Source: Pseudomonas pharyngis (lineage in GTDB: Bacteria > Pseudomonadota > Gammaproteobacteria > Pseudomonadales > Pseudomonadaceae). From it: a DNA stretch of 64,000 bases. The notes below the pieces were generated by a model, which did not search any database, was not told the origin of the DNA, and was given only the letters and a program-made list of their open reading frames with translations. Made by a program: the position numbers and the translations under genes. The DNA lies in NCBI RefSeq assembly GCF_021602345.1, contig NZ_BQID01000015.1, forward strand, positions 62,001-126,000, in the 5' to 3' direction. Of the stretch, positions 43,117 through 52,400 are shown in pieces (within the stretch, counting starts at the first letter, position 1; the number at the start of each line of letters is the position of its first letter).

Positions 43117-43468
43117 GGCAATCGATATGGCCCTCAAGCAATGGGCGCAGGAGCTGCACAGCGATGAAGTGGCTGCCGGTTATTCGGGCGGCAATATGGT
43201 CGCAATGATGATGGAGAGCGGTGGTCAGCTTGTGCGCGGCAGGCGCGGGAGCAGGGTACCGCTGGAAGCCTCACTGGACATCGAGCGGATCGTCAAGAAA
43301 CGCCTTGATCCCGAGTTGATGGCGGTGGTGCAGGTGCATTACTTCCAGCCTGATGCGCCTCTGACTGCGCGTCTGGCTGAGAGTGGCTGCACACGCAACC
43401 TTTACTACCAGCGCCTGCATGACGCTCACATCGTGGTCGAGCACTTCCTCCTGGGGGAAGCGGCTTGA
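43109..43468 (+). CDS. Q-like phage antitermination protein
   Basis: A 119-residue helical protein (ALKQWAQELHSDEVAAGYSGGNMVAMMMESGG..., VQVHYFQPDAPLTARLAESGCTRNLYYQRLHDAHIVVEHFL). The final part looks like a sigma-4-type helix-turn-helix. This size and order (after the primase-helicase, before holin) fit late-gene antiterminators of Pseudomonas prophages. GAGGAG precedes the start, which overlaps the primase stop by a few nt. Confidence 0.65.
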   Translation: MIKAIDMALKQWAQELHSDEVAAGYSGGNMVAMMMESGGQLVRGRRGSRVPLEASLDIERIVKKRLDPELMAVVQVHYFQPDAPLTARLAESGCTRNLYYQRLHDAHIVVEHFLLGEAA

Positions 43469-43997
43469 TCGTGGGCATTACTCTGACTCACGCCGTCCCA
43501 CTGGCCTGGCTCCGTCCCGCTGCTTTTTGCGGTGGTGGGACGGGCGCAGGCCCCGTCGTTGTTGGGCTGTCCCACCGTCCCACCTTTTTCATCCCTCCCG
43601 CCCGTGTATGCGTAGCGGGCATCAATGCGCGTGTTCACGCGCACGCGTGTTTTTAAATATTCTCTCTATATACGAGAAAAGAGAGATAAAAGTAGGACGG
43701 TGGGGCAAAGCCCCAATCTGCGGGGCTTTCAGACGTCCCACCTTATTTTAAGAAGGTGGGACGCATGGGACGCCATAACAGCAAAAGAAAGCCGGGATAG
43801 ATATTCACCGACATTCGCCAGCCGTTCACCGGGCGTCACCCACACATTCACCGGATGGCATTAAAACGGCCTTGCTGCCACCAGAATCGACCTGTAAAAA
43901 GGGGCCATCTTCGATGGGTACGACCGCAAAGCGCGGCAGGCCACCCACCACCTGACCCGGCCATTGCGCCGGGTCTTTTTGTTTAAGGGGCAGGGCA
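43469..43997. promoter_or_regulatory. late-region leader with repeated GTCCCAC heptamers and hairpins
   Basis: 529 nt without a supportable gene. GTCCCAC or its complement occurs exactly at 43495, 43535, 43569, 43577, 43735 and 43756, with near copies at about 43513 and 43764. Two copies form a perfect 11-bp hairpin (43734-43744 with 43753-43763). Another hairpin, AAAGCCCC/GGGGCTTT, lies at 43707-43729. The position after the Q-like gene fits a late promoter with an antiterminator loading site, but the repeats are not a pattern I know. Confidence 0.45.
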
Positions 43998-44375
43998 ATG
44001 ACGAACGAGCAACAGGCACTGGCAGAGATGCCGATCTGGTTGGTGATTGCCCTGTCATTGGTTGGCGGTGTGTCCGGCGAGATGTGGCGCGCCGACAAGG
44101 ACGGGGCGAGAGGCTGGGCATTGTTGCGCCGCCTCGCACTTCGGTCCGGTGCCTGCATCGTGTGCGGCGTATCAGCGATGATGTTGCTGTTCGGCGCGGG
44201 CTTGTCGATCTGGACGGCGGGCGCCTTGGGTTGCCTGACCGCGATGGCCGGCGCGGATGTCGCGATCGGCTTGTACGAACGCTGGGTAGCCAAGCGGCTC
44301 GATCTGAGCGAGGCGGAACCGAAGGCATGTGCCGGGGAAGCCGGACGGGGCGAAGATTTAACGGGGCCTCCCTGA
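43998..44375 (+). CDS. phage holin
   Basis: A 125-residue protein with three hydrophobic segments (PIWLVIALSLVGGVSGEMW; SGACIVCGVSAMMLLFGAGLSI; TAGALGCLTAMAGADVAIGLY) and a charged C-terminal tail, as in phage holin family 3 proteins. A GGGGCAGGG ribosome site precedes ATG. No endolysin or spanin gene follows, so the lysis cassette is incomplete. Confidence 0.65.
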   Translation: MTNEQQALAEMPIWLVIALSLVGGVSGEMWRADKDGARGWALLRRLALRSGACIVCGVSAMMLLFGAGLSIWTAGALGCLTAMAGADVAIGLYERWVAKRLDLSEAEPKACAGEAGRGEDLTGPP

Positions 44376-44467
44376 GGGCCGCCCCCTACACGGGTTATCG
44401 AACTCGCGGAATCTCTCTAGCTGAAACCTTCGCAGGGATGTCCGTCTTTCCAAGTAGAAGACGGGGC

Positions 44468-44668
44468 TCAGCACTGATAACGATCACGGATGTGCTGGTT
44501 GTAATAGGCGCCTTTGGACACCGCGGCCATCAAGCCATTGTGGATGGCTGATGGGACGCCGCAGAAATCGTAAGAGTGACCCTGTTCAAAGCGGATCCTC
44601 ATTCGTCTTGTTGCTGGGTCGTAGCCAACGGCGGTCATCGCACTGGAACGCACGGCAATCATTTCCAT
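44468..44668 (-). CDS. KTSC-domain protein
   Basis: A 66-residue protein matching the KTSC pattern: MIAVRSSAMTAVGYDPATRRMRIRFEQGHSYDFCGVPSAIHNGLMAAVSKGAYYNQHIRDRY. KTSC domains are small RNA-binding-like folds often found alone in phages. It is on the strand opposite the surrounding late genes. The start at 44668 has GGGAGAG upstream. Confidence 0.75.
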   Translation of the reverse strand: MEMIAVRSSAMTAVGYDPATRRMRIRFEQGHSYDFCGVPSAIHNGLMAAVSKGAYYNQHIRDRYQC

Positions 44669-44889
44669 GACATCTCTCCCTCTGACGGATCGTCCACTGA
44701 TGCTAGTCGAGCGAAGCGGATCTGCAGCCCAGGCCACCGAAAAGTCGCCGGGGACCCTGAGGACTTTCGAAGGACACGGGGTCGGAAACCCGCGGGATCT
44801 TGTTAGTGGGAGGCCCGCCAGCTTACTGAAATTTCAATCCACTGAAATCTTGAAAGGATTCATTGAAAAGCCGCTGAAAAGGAGGGCTT
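44669..44889. other. candidate terminase-binding/cos region upstream of small terminase
   Basis: 221 nt without a gene. The last 65 nt hold five TGAAA pentamers in the same orientation (44827, 44843, 44851, 44864, 44875). In cos-type phages the packaging site lies directly before the Nu1-type small terminase gene, so these may be its binding repeats. This is positional inference only. Confidence 0.25.
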
Positions 44890-45492
44890 ATGAACGCAGT
44901 CACGTACCTGTCAAAGAGCGCCTTCGCTGCGCACATCGGCCGATCACCGAGCTACATCACCTGGCTGAAAGAGAATGGCCGGTTGGTGCTGTCGCCCAAT
45001 GGCAAGCAGGTCGATGTGCTGGCCACCGAAGCATTGATCCGCGATACCGCTGATCCGAGCAAGGCTGCCGTCGCTGCTCGCCACCAACAGGATCGGCTTC
45101 AGCGTGATGTGTACAGCCACGTCGCAGCTCAATCCGAGCCGACCAAAATGGCTGCGCCGCCGCCCGTTGACCCTGCGCAAGGGCAGACTCCGGACTTTCA
45201 GAAAGCACGAGCGCATCGAGAGCACTACCTGGCGCGGATGGCTGAGATAGAGTTTCGCAAGGCGCAGGGTGAATTGGTCGAGATCAGCTTCGTGCAGAAG
45301 GCCGCTTTTGAAACGGCACGTTCGCTCAATCATTCGCTGATGGGTATGTCGCCTCAATTGGCACCGCAACTCGCTGCCTTGTCGGATCCATGGGAAGTGG
45401 AGCGGCAGCTGACCGCTGCATTGCGCCAGCGGCTTAATGAAATTGCCCAAGTCTCAAGTGATGATTTTGGCGTTGAATTGGAGGAGTGTTGA
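44890..45492 (+). CDS. phage terminase small subunit, Nu1-like
   Basis: A 200-residue protein. The N-terminal winged helix-turn-helix (YLSKSAFAAHIGRSPSYITWLKENGRLVLSPNGKQVDVLATEALI) recognises the packaging site; the C-terminal helical part (DFQKARAHREHYLARMAEIEFRKAQGELVEISFVQKAAFETARSLNHSL...) is the Nu1 pattern for contact with the large subunit. GGAGG lies just upstream. It is the last recognisable phage gene; no large terminase follows. Confidence 0.82.
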   Translation: MNAVTYLSKSAFAAHIGRSPSYITWLKENGRLVLSPNGKQVDVLATEALIRDTADPSKAAVAARHQQDRLQRDVYSHVAAQSEPTKMAAPPPVDPAQGQTPDFQKARAHREHYLARMAEIEFRKAQGELVEISFVQKAAFETARSLNHSLMGMSPQLAPQLAALSDPWEVERQLTAALRQRLNEIAQVSSDDFGVELEEC

Positions 45493-45626
45493 GAATAGCC
45501 ATTGGCTTACGGTTTGTTATGGTTTGTGCAAAGGTGTGCTTCTAATGTTTGTCCATCTAAATGCTGTTCTGACTTCGTGCTATGAAAAAAATCAGTCATT
45601 GATGTGTTGAGTGATCCTTTTTTGAA

Positions 45627-45753
45627 AGTGCGCAAGAAGTTGCGCACATGGTCATAATATTTTGCCTTTAAAATCGCTACAGCCCACACGCCACAACGCC
45701 TGCAGCCAAGTGCGCAAGAAGTTGCGCAGTACTGCGCAACTTCTTGCGCACTT
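45627..45753. repeat. 46-nt perfect palindrome and direct copy of its half (TGCGCAA-N4-TTGCGCA units)
   Basis: The unit TGCGCAA-GAAG-TTGCGCA is itself an inverted repeat. One copy is at about 45629-45646. Two more are fused head to head as a perfect palindrome with 23-bp arms (45708-45730 with 45731-45753), followed by TTT, so the transcript would form a strong terminator-like stem. The element lies 168 nt before hcp and separates the prophage remnant from the secretion cluster. Confidence 0.8.
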
Positions 45754-45834
45754 TTTGCCTGAAATGTAGCGTTTTTCGCCCAAGAAACAGCTCTCTCCGT
45801 GCCATATCCCTGATCTACAAGGCTTCTGAAAAAC

Positions 45835-45850
45835 TGGCACGCTCTTTGAT
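45835..45850 (+). promoter_or_regulatory. candidate sigma-54 promoter of hcp
   Basis: TGGCACG (45835-45841), four nt, then TTGAT (45846-45850). This matches the -24/-12 consensus TGGCACG-N4-TTGCW except for the last C of the -12. It lies about 70 nt before the hcp start codon. Several Pseudomonas hcp/vgrG units are RpoN-dependent, which fits. Confidence 0.55.
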
Positions 45851-45920
45851 AACAGTCAGGCACCCACCGGGCGATTTCGCCTCCCGGGCACCCTAACTTT
45901 ATCCGCAAGGAGCACCTCCC

Positions 45921-46436
45921 ATGGCAACACCAGCGTACATGTCGGTTACCGGCGAAAAACAAGGCCTGATCACTGCCGGCGCCTTCACCGCCGACTCCGT
46001 TGGCAACACCTACCAGGAAGGTCACGAAGACCAGGTCATGGTTCAGGCGTTCAGCCACGACGTGATCATCCCGCGTGACCCGCAATCCGGTCAGCCAACC
46101 GGTCAGCGCGTTCACAAGCCAGTGATCATCACCAAGGTCTACGACAAGGCTTCGCCACTGCTGCAAGCCGCTCTGACCTCCGGCGAGCGCATGAGCGAAA
46201 TCGTTATCCAGTGGTACCGCACTTCGGCTCAAGGTACCCAAGAGCACTACTACACCACCAAACTGGAAGACGCGATCATCGTCGCCATCAACAACAAGAT
46301 GCACAACTGCCAGGATCCATCGAACGCCCACTTCACCCACCTGGAAGAAGTGCAGTTCACCTACCGCAAAATCACCTGGACCCACGAAGTATCCGGTACT
46401 TCGGGTTCCGATGACTGGCGTGCTCCAGTCGTTTAA
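45921..46436 (+). CDS. hcp: type VI secretion tube protein Hcp
   Basis: A 171-residue protein of the Hcp family: MATPAYMSVTGEKQGLITAGAFTADSVGNTYQEGHEDQVMVQAFSHDVIIPRD at the N-terminus and VQFTYRKITWTHEVSGTSGSDDW at the C-terminus. It forms the hexameric rings of the secretion tube and carries effectors. AAGGAG ribosome site. No structural T6SS genes (tssB, tssC, tssM) are in the window, so this is an orphan hcp-vgrG-effector unit that must use a machine encoded elsewhere. Confidence 0.93.
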   Translation: MATPAYMSVTGEKQGLITAGAFTADSVGNTYQEGHEDQVMVQAFSHDVIIPRDPQSGQPTGQRVHKPVIITKVYDKASPLLQAALTSGERMSEIVIQWYRTSAQGTQEHYYTTKLEDAIIVAINNKMHNCQDPSNAHFTHLEEVQFTYRKITWTHEVSGTSGSDDWRAPVV

Positions 46437-46562
46437 TTTCGGCTGATCGTTGTACCGCTCCGGCCGGCAAGACCGGTCGGGGCGCACTCACCTCTAAAAA
46501 TTTTTTTGCCTATAGCCCCTTGAGGGCTGTTGCGCGTCGCAGAATTGCGCGAGGAACAAGGG

Positions 46563-49469
46563 ATGTTCTCACCGGCCAATCAGCCTCATTTCAATCTGAC
46601 CATCGATGGCGCGGACAGCGATTTCCAGGTGCTGTCGTTCACCGGGAAAGAGGCGCTCAACACCCCCTTCGAGTTCGAACTGGAACTGGTCAGTGAGAAG
46701 GCCTCGATCAACCTTGAAAGCCTGCTGCACAAACTCGCGTTCCTGCAGCTGTCGCCCAGCGGCACGGGGATTCACGGGCTGATCTACAGCATCGCCCAGG
46801 GCGAGGCCGGCAAGCGCCTGACGCGCTACAAAATCTCCCTGCGCCCGCAGCTGTCGTACCTCGCGCATCGGGTCAATCAGCGCATCTTCCAGCAGATGAC
46901 CGTGCAGCAGATCATCAGCAAGGTGCTGGAAGAACACGGCATTCTCGCCAGCGACTATCACTTTCAGTTGAGCGCGATTTACCCGGAGCGCATCTACTGC
47001 GTGCAGTACGACGAAAGCGACCTGCATTTCGTCCAGCGCCTGTGTGAGGAGGAGGGGATTCACTACCATTTCCAGCACACCTCCAGCGGCCACAAACTGA
47101 TGTTCGGCGATGACCAGACGGTGTTCCCGAAACTGGCGCCGGTGGCCTATCAACAGGACTCCGGGCTGGTCGCCGATCAACCGGTGGTCAAGCGTTTCGG
47201 CCTGCGTCTGGCGACCCGCACCAGCCGCACCACGCGGCGTGATTACGACTTCGTCAAACCGAAGATCGAGCTGGAAAGCGACGCCAAGAGCAGCGCTCAG
47301 CCGGATCTGGAAGATTACGACTACCCGGGCCGTTTCGTGGATCGTGAGCGCGGCAAGCACCTGGCCAACCGCAACCTCGAACGCCACCGCAGCGACTATC
47401 GCCTGGCCGAGGGCAACAGCGACCAGCCGATTCTGGTCACCGGGCATTTTCTGGCCCTGACCGACCACGCCAACCCGACGTGGAACGACCTGTGGCTGCT
47501 CACCGAAATCTTCCACGAAGGCAAGCAGCCACAAGTGCTCGAAGAGTCGGTGACCAGCGACACCACCGACAACAAAGACGATTTCCACCAGGGCTACCGC
47601 AACCGCTTCAATGCGATTCCGTGGGACGTGCCGTACCGGCCGCCGCTCGATCACCCGAAACCGAAAGTGCTCGGCACCCAAAGCGCCGTGGTCTGCGGCC
47701 CCGAGGGCGAAGAGATCTACTGCGACCAGTACGGTCGGGTGAAGGTGCAGTTCTTCTGGGACCGCGAAGGCGAACACGACGACAAAACCAGTTGCTGGAT
47801 GCGCGTGGCCTCGAACTGGGCCGCCGAAACCTTTGGCGCGATCAACATTCCGCGGGTCGGCATGGAGGTTTTGATCACCTTCCTCGAAGGCGATCCCGAT
47901 CAGCCCTTGATCACCGGTTGCCTGTACCACGGTGCGAATCTGCCGCCTTACAAGCTGCCGGACTTCAAGACCCTCGCTACGGTCAAGAGCAAGGAATACA
48001 AGGGCAGCCGCGCCAACGAACTGCGCATCGACGACACCACCAGCGAGATCAGCATCGCGCTGCGCAGTGATCACGGTGCGAGTGCGATCAACCTTGGTTA
48101 CCTGACCCACCCGCGCCCAAGCGGCGGTCAGCCTCGGGGTGAAGGTTTTGAGTTAAGAACTGATCGTCACGGCGCCGTGCGTGCCGGTGCCGGTCTGCTG
48201 ATCACCACCGAGCCGCGCCCGAACGAATCGAAACACCACAAGGACCTGCCGGAAACCGCCGAGCGTCTGGCCACGGCCAGCGATCAACAGGACGGTTTCG
48301 CCACACAAGCCAAAGAGCTTCAGGCTCAAGAGGCCGGCGATCAGGACGACGTGGCCAAGGCCTTGCACGCGCAGCACCAAGGCGTGCTCGGCAGCGGCCC
48401 GGCGAACCTCACCGCCAATGAATTTCCCGAGTTCACCGAGCCGCATCTGGTGCTCGCCAGTCCTGCCGGCATCGCCCTGACCACACCGCGCTCCAGCCAC
48501 ATCGCCACCGGCGAACACCTGGCGCTGAGCAGCACCGGTCACACCAGTTTCTCCATCGGCAAACGCCTGCTGGCCAGCGCCAGTCGCGGCATGCGCCTGT
48601 TCGTGCAGAGCATGGGCTGGCGGCTGGTGGCGGCCTCCGGCGACATCGATGTCAAGGCACTGAAGGACAGCATCAACTTGTTGGCCAAACTCAACATCAC
48701 CGCCAATGCCGACCGCATCACCATCACCGCCAAGACCGAACTGGTGATCCAGGGCGGCGGCAGCGCCACGACCTACAACGCCGGCGGCATCACCCACGCC
48801 ACCAGCGGTCCGTACACCGCGCATGCGGCGAACTTCGCCTACACCGGGGCGAAGTCCCTGGCGGGCGTGTTTCCGGAACCGCCGAAACCGGGCAAGGGCA
48901 ACCTCGAATTGTTCAACCAGTACGCCGGACGCCAAGGCATCAAGGAAGGTGATTACGAAGTCATCGATGCGTTGGGCAAAAGCATCAAGGGCAAACTCGA
49001 CGGTAAGGGCTTTGCGAGCGTTTCTGGTGCTGCACCGGGACCGGCGCGCGTGCTGTTCGGCAAGGATCCGGCCGATACCTGGAGTGAAGGCAGCTATATC
49101 GGCAAACCGGAGTGGCCATTGAATCCGCCGGGCGCGGACGAAGCTCCAAGCCAAGTGCAAGCAATGGTTGCCCAAGTGTTGCCGAGCAAGAGCTGGGATG
49201 TGCTGGAGAAGGGCAAGGATATGGCCCAGACAGGGATGAGTGCTGTACAGACGGCACAAGGTGCATTGGAAACGGCGCAACAGGTTAAAGGTGCTGTACA
49301 AGGCGGAGTGGCTGGCTTGCCAAAACTGGCGAGTGCGGCGACACCGAGCGCGTCGAGCATTCTTAGTGCAGCAAGCAAGGCGGGCAAGCTGCCTAGCCTT
49401 CCGGCCCCGTCCTTGCCCAAACCAGCGCTTAAGGCAGCTGACCTGTTAAATGGGGAGGTGCTGTCATGA
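46563..49469 (+). CDS. vgrG: type VI secretion spike protein VgrG with C-terminal adaptor extension
   Basis: 968 residues. The gp27/gp44-like base (NTPFEFELELVSEKASINLESLL; RYKISLRPQLSYLAHRVNQRIFQ; ERIYCVQYDESDLHFVQRLCEEEGIHYHF) leads to the gp5 OB fold (GTQSAVVCGPEGEEIYCDQYGRVKVQFFWDREG; SCWMRVASNWAAETFGAINIPRVGMEVLITFLEGDPDQPLITGCLYHG). A DUF2345 beta-helix follows (about 500-780). A C-terminal extension (about 780-968) rich in Ala/Pro probably docks the RHS effector. GAGGAACAAGGG before ATG. It overlaps rhs by ATGA. Confidence 0.94.
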   Translation: MFSPANQPHFNLTIDGADSDFQVLSFTGKEALNTPFEFELELVSEKASINLESLLHKLAFLQLSPSGTGIHGLIYSIAQGEAGKRLTRYKISLRPQLSYLAHRVNQRIFQQMTVQQIISKVLEEHGILASDYHFQLSAIYPERIYCVQYDESDLHFVQRLCEEEGIHYHFQHTSSGHKLMFGDDQTVFPKLAPVAYQQDSGLVADQPVVKRFGLRLATRTSRTTRRDYDFVKPKIELESDAKSSAQPDLEDYDYPGRFVDRERGKHLANRNLERHRSDYRLAEGNSDQPILVTGHFLALTDHANPTWNDLWLLTEIFHEGKQPQVLEESVTSDTTDNKDDFHQGYRNRFNAIPWDVPYRPPLDHPKPKVLGTQSAVVCGPEGEEIYCDQYGRVKVQFFWDREGEHDDKTSCWMRVASNWAAETFGAINIPRVGMEVLITFLEGDPDQPLITGCLYHGANLPPYKLPDFKTLATVKSKEYKGSRANELRIDDTTSEISIALRSDHGASAINLGYLTHPRPSGGQPRGEGFELRTDRHGAVRAGAGLLITTEPRPNESKHHKDLPETAERLATASDQQDGFATQAKELQAQEAGDQDDVAKALHAQHQGVLGSGPANLTANEFPEFTEPHLVLASPAGIALTTPRSSHIATGEHLALSSTGHTSFSIGKRLLASASRGMRLFVQSMGWRLVAASGDIDVKALKDSINLLAKLNITANADRITITAKTELVIQGGGSATTYNAGGITHATSGPYTAHAANFAYTGAKSLAGVFPEPPKPGKGNLELFNQYAGRQGIKEGDYEVIDALGKSIKGKLDGKGFASVSGAAPGPARVLFGKDPADTWSEGSYIGKPEWPLNPPGADEAPSQVQAMVAQVLPSKSWDVLEKGKDMAQTGMSAVQTAQGALETAQQVKGAVQGGVAGLPKLASAATPSASSILSAASKAGKLPSLPAPSLPKPALKAADLLNGEVLS

Positions 49470-52400
49470 CTGAAGCTGCCGTTGCCAAGAAGCGCGAGCC
49501 TCAGGTAGCCGTCGTTCCGCTCAACACGTTGGATGTGCAGGACGTGGGGCGTGGTGCCGCTCGGTTTGATGCCTGGCTGCGATCCATTAGCGGTGATGTG
49601 GTCACGCTCGATCGAATCAAAGGGGTCGCCGGGTCATTGCCGGTTGTAGGCAACATCATGGCGCTGGTCGACGCGCTTGGCGACATCGTCACGCTTACCA
49701 AAAGCAAGCAGCGGGAGTTACTTGATTGGGTCAGCCTGGGTATCAACCTGATCGGTGTTTTACCAGCCCCTCCGACCATGGCTGCTGCTCGTATGAGTTT
49801 GCGCCCGACCTTGTTTTTGGTACGTCAGGAACTGCGTAACAGTGCCAAGATGTTGTTGGGCGATTCTATGATCGAAGTGCTGGTCGGGCACTTGAACGCC
49901 ACCATCGTCGGCACGATCGATGACTTCGTAAAACAGGCCCAAGGTAAACTTTCGGGCATTCTTGCCGATGCCGGGAACTTGGGGGCAAGCGCGGTAAACG
50001 AAATTGCGAAAGGGCTTGAAGCCGTCGTCAACGGCAAGCTCGACGCAAAAGGCGATGCGCGCGCCGCGGGTCAGAAAATCACTGCTGCCGGCAATCAATT
50101 GCTTAGCGATCCCAAGGCGGCCATCAGCAATATCTTTGGGGCTGCATTCAGTGCCTACAAAGCCGTAGGTAAAGGAGTTGCCAATAGCGCAGCGAAAAAC
50201 CTTCTGCCGGACCAGGCTAAAAAACTGGTGATGACGCACACCGGCACATTGAGAGCGATGGGGCCAGAAATCAAAAACCAACTGAGTAAGTTGGGTGACC
50301 CGGGAACGCGGCACTCCATCGGTTGGTTGTTGCAAATGCTCAGCGGTGCTGTGGTGACTTGGCGTAAACGCCGAGGACATGGACAGAGCGCTAGTGTTAA
50401 ACCTAATGCCACCAGTAAGGCGCAGAGCAAAGCAGGTGAAGGCCGGCTCGAAGCCAGCAGCCGTCAGGCTCCTGCGAATGCTAACGCCAATGGCCAGAAA
50501 AATGGTGCATGCGCGGGTACTTGCAACAGTATTAGCTTCGCGTTGGGCTCCGAGTCGCTAAGCCATACCGATTTCAGCCTCCCAGGTCCATTTCCTATTG
50601 AATGGGTGCGTACCTACAGCTCCCGGTTTGATGCCTTTGACAATGGCGAACTAGGTGCTCGGTGGGTGACAGAGTTCACCACCCGATTCGACTGCAAGGG
50701 CGATGGTCTGGTTTTCTTTGGAGCCGACGGTCGTAGTATCGATTTTCCTCTGCCCAAGGTAGGCCTCTATCACTATGACCCCGTTGAGAATCTCACGCTG
50801 GTTCGCTCCGGTGAGGATCAACTGCTGGTTTGCTTCGGTTTCGAGCGCAAAGAAACCTATGTCCGTCGTGGTCGTTCCTTCTGGCTGACGGATGTCAAAA
50901 TGCGCAGTGGCGCGGGGCTAATGCTGCACTATGAGCATCGGCATGGAGACGCCCTAGTATTGTCTGACCTGATCACCTATCAAGGGGATATAACGCAGGT
51001 CCATTTGCACGTCGGAACCCTGCTTGATGATCATGGGCGGTTGGCCGGTCTTTGGGAAATCCGTGACGGCGCGCCTGTACGACAACTGTGTAATTATCAA
51101 TACAACATCCACGGCGATCTGATCCAGGCACAGGATGAAAACGGTGCTGCCTGGAGCTATCACTATCAGCATCATCTGCTGACTCGATACACCGATCGCA
51201 CCGGCCGCGGGTTGAATCTGGAGTGGGACGGCCACACCTCACACGCCAAGGCCGTGCGCGAGTGGGCGGATGACGGCAGTTTCGATACTCGTCTTGAATG
51301 GGACGAAAACATCCGCCTGACATATGTCACCGATGCCCATGGCAACGAGACTTGGCACTACTACGACATCAAGGGCTACACCTACCGGATTCGGTATCCC
51401 GATGAACGTTCAGAGTGGTTCTTTCGCGATGACGCAAAAAACATCATTCGTCACGTTCATGCAGACGGGACCTCCGATCGATACAGCTATGACGAGCGCG
51501 GTAATTTGCTCGAGCACATCAGTCCCGACGGTAGTGTCGCTCACTACGCCTACGATGATCTCAATCAACTGATCAAGGTTAGTGATGCAGAAGGTGGGCA
51601 ATGGCAGCGAGCTTACGATGATGCCGGCAATTTGGTGGAGTCGGTCGATCCGCTTGGAAACAAGACGGAGTATGCCTACGACAAAGCAGGTCAGTTGATC
51701 GCTATCAAGGACGCAATCGGCAACGAGAAAGCGCTTGAGTACAACGATGCTGGTCAGCTTCTGAAATATACCGATTGCTCTGGCAAGACCAGCGAATGGG
51801 AATACAACGATCGCGGTCAGATGATCTGTTTTACCGATGCAGCAGGACAAAGCACCGAGTATGAGTACAAGGCTGGACATATCGCCCTGATTACTCATCC
51901 AGATAAAACCCAGGAGCGATTCGAGCGTGATGCCGAAGGGCGTCTTCTTGCCCATATTGACGGTCTGGATCGCTGCACGACATGGAGCTATAACGCTGCC
52001 GGGTTGATTGCCGAGCGCGTAGACGCCTGCGAGCAAACGCTTCGCTACCGTTGGGACCGGCTGGGTCGTCTTGTAGCGCTGGAAAACGAAAACGAGCAGC
52101 GCACCCAATTTCACTATGACCCTGTCGGAAGGTTGCTTGAGGAAAAAGGATTCGATGGCGTTGCTACGCGCTATCAGTACGATTCCGAGAGCGGGCGTTT
52201 GGCGAGAGCCATTAGCGGTGAGCGCGTCATTTCGATGTCGTTTGACCCCATGGGACGGCTTGTAGAACGCCATGCCAGCTTGGGCAATACGTCTCAGAGT
52301 GAATCCTTTGCGTATGACGGTAATGGCAATATGGTTTTGGCCACGAATGACCAAAGCCGGCTGCTGTGGTTCTATGATTTGGCCGGTAATCTGATCAGAG

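Noticed and set aside
40861-43137. A 758-codon open frame on the minus strand
   Set aside because: Antisense to the primase-helicase gene; the composition (His, Arg, Leu, Ala) is that of a codon shadow and there is no recognisable domain.
43495-43763. Repeated heptamers as a CRISPR array
   Set aside because: Repeats are only 7 nt, occur in both orientations and have irregular spacing; no cas genes are present.
45627-45753. Large palindrome as the end of an insertion sequence
   Set aside because: No transposase, no matching distant inverted end and no target duplication were seen.
46569-48110. A 513-codon open frame on the minus strand
   Set aside because: Antisense shadow of vgrG; no ribosome site or domain signature.
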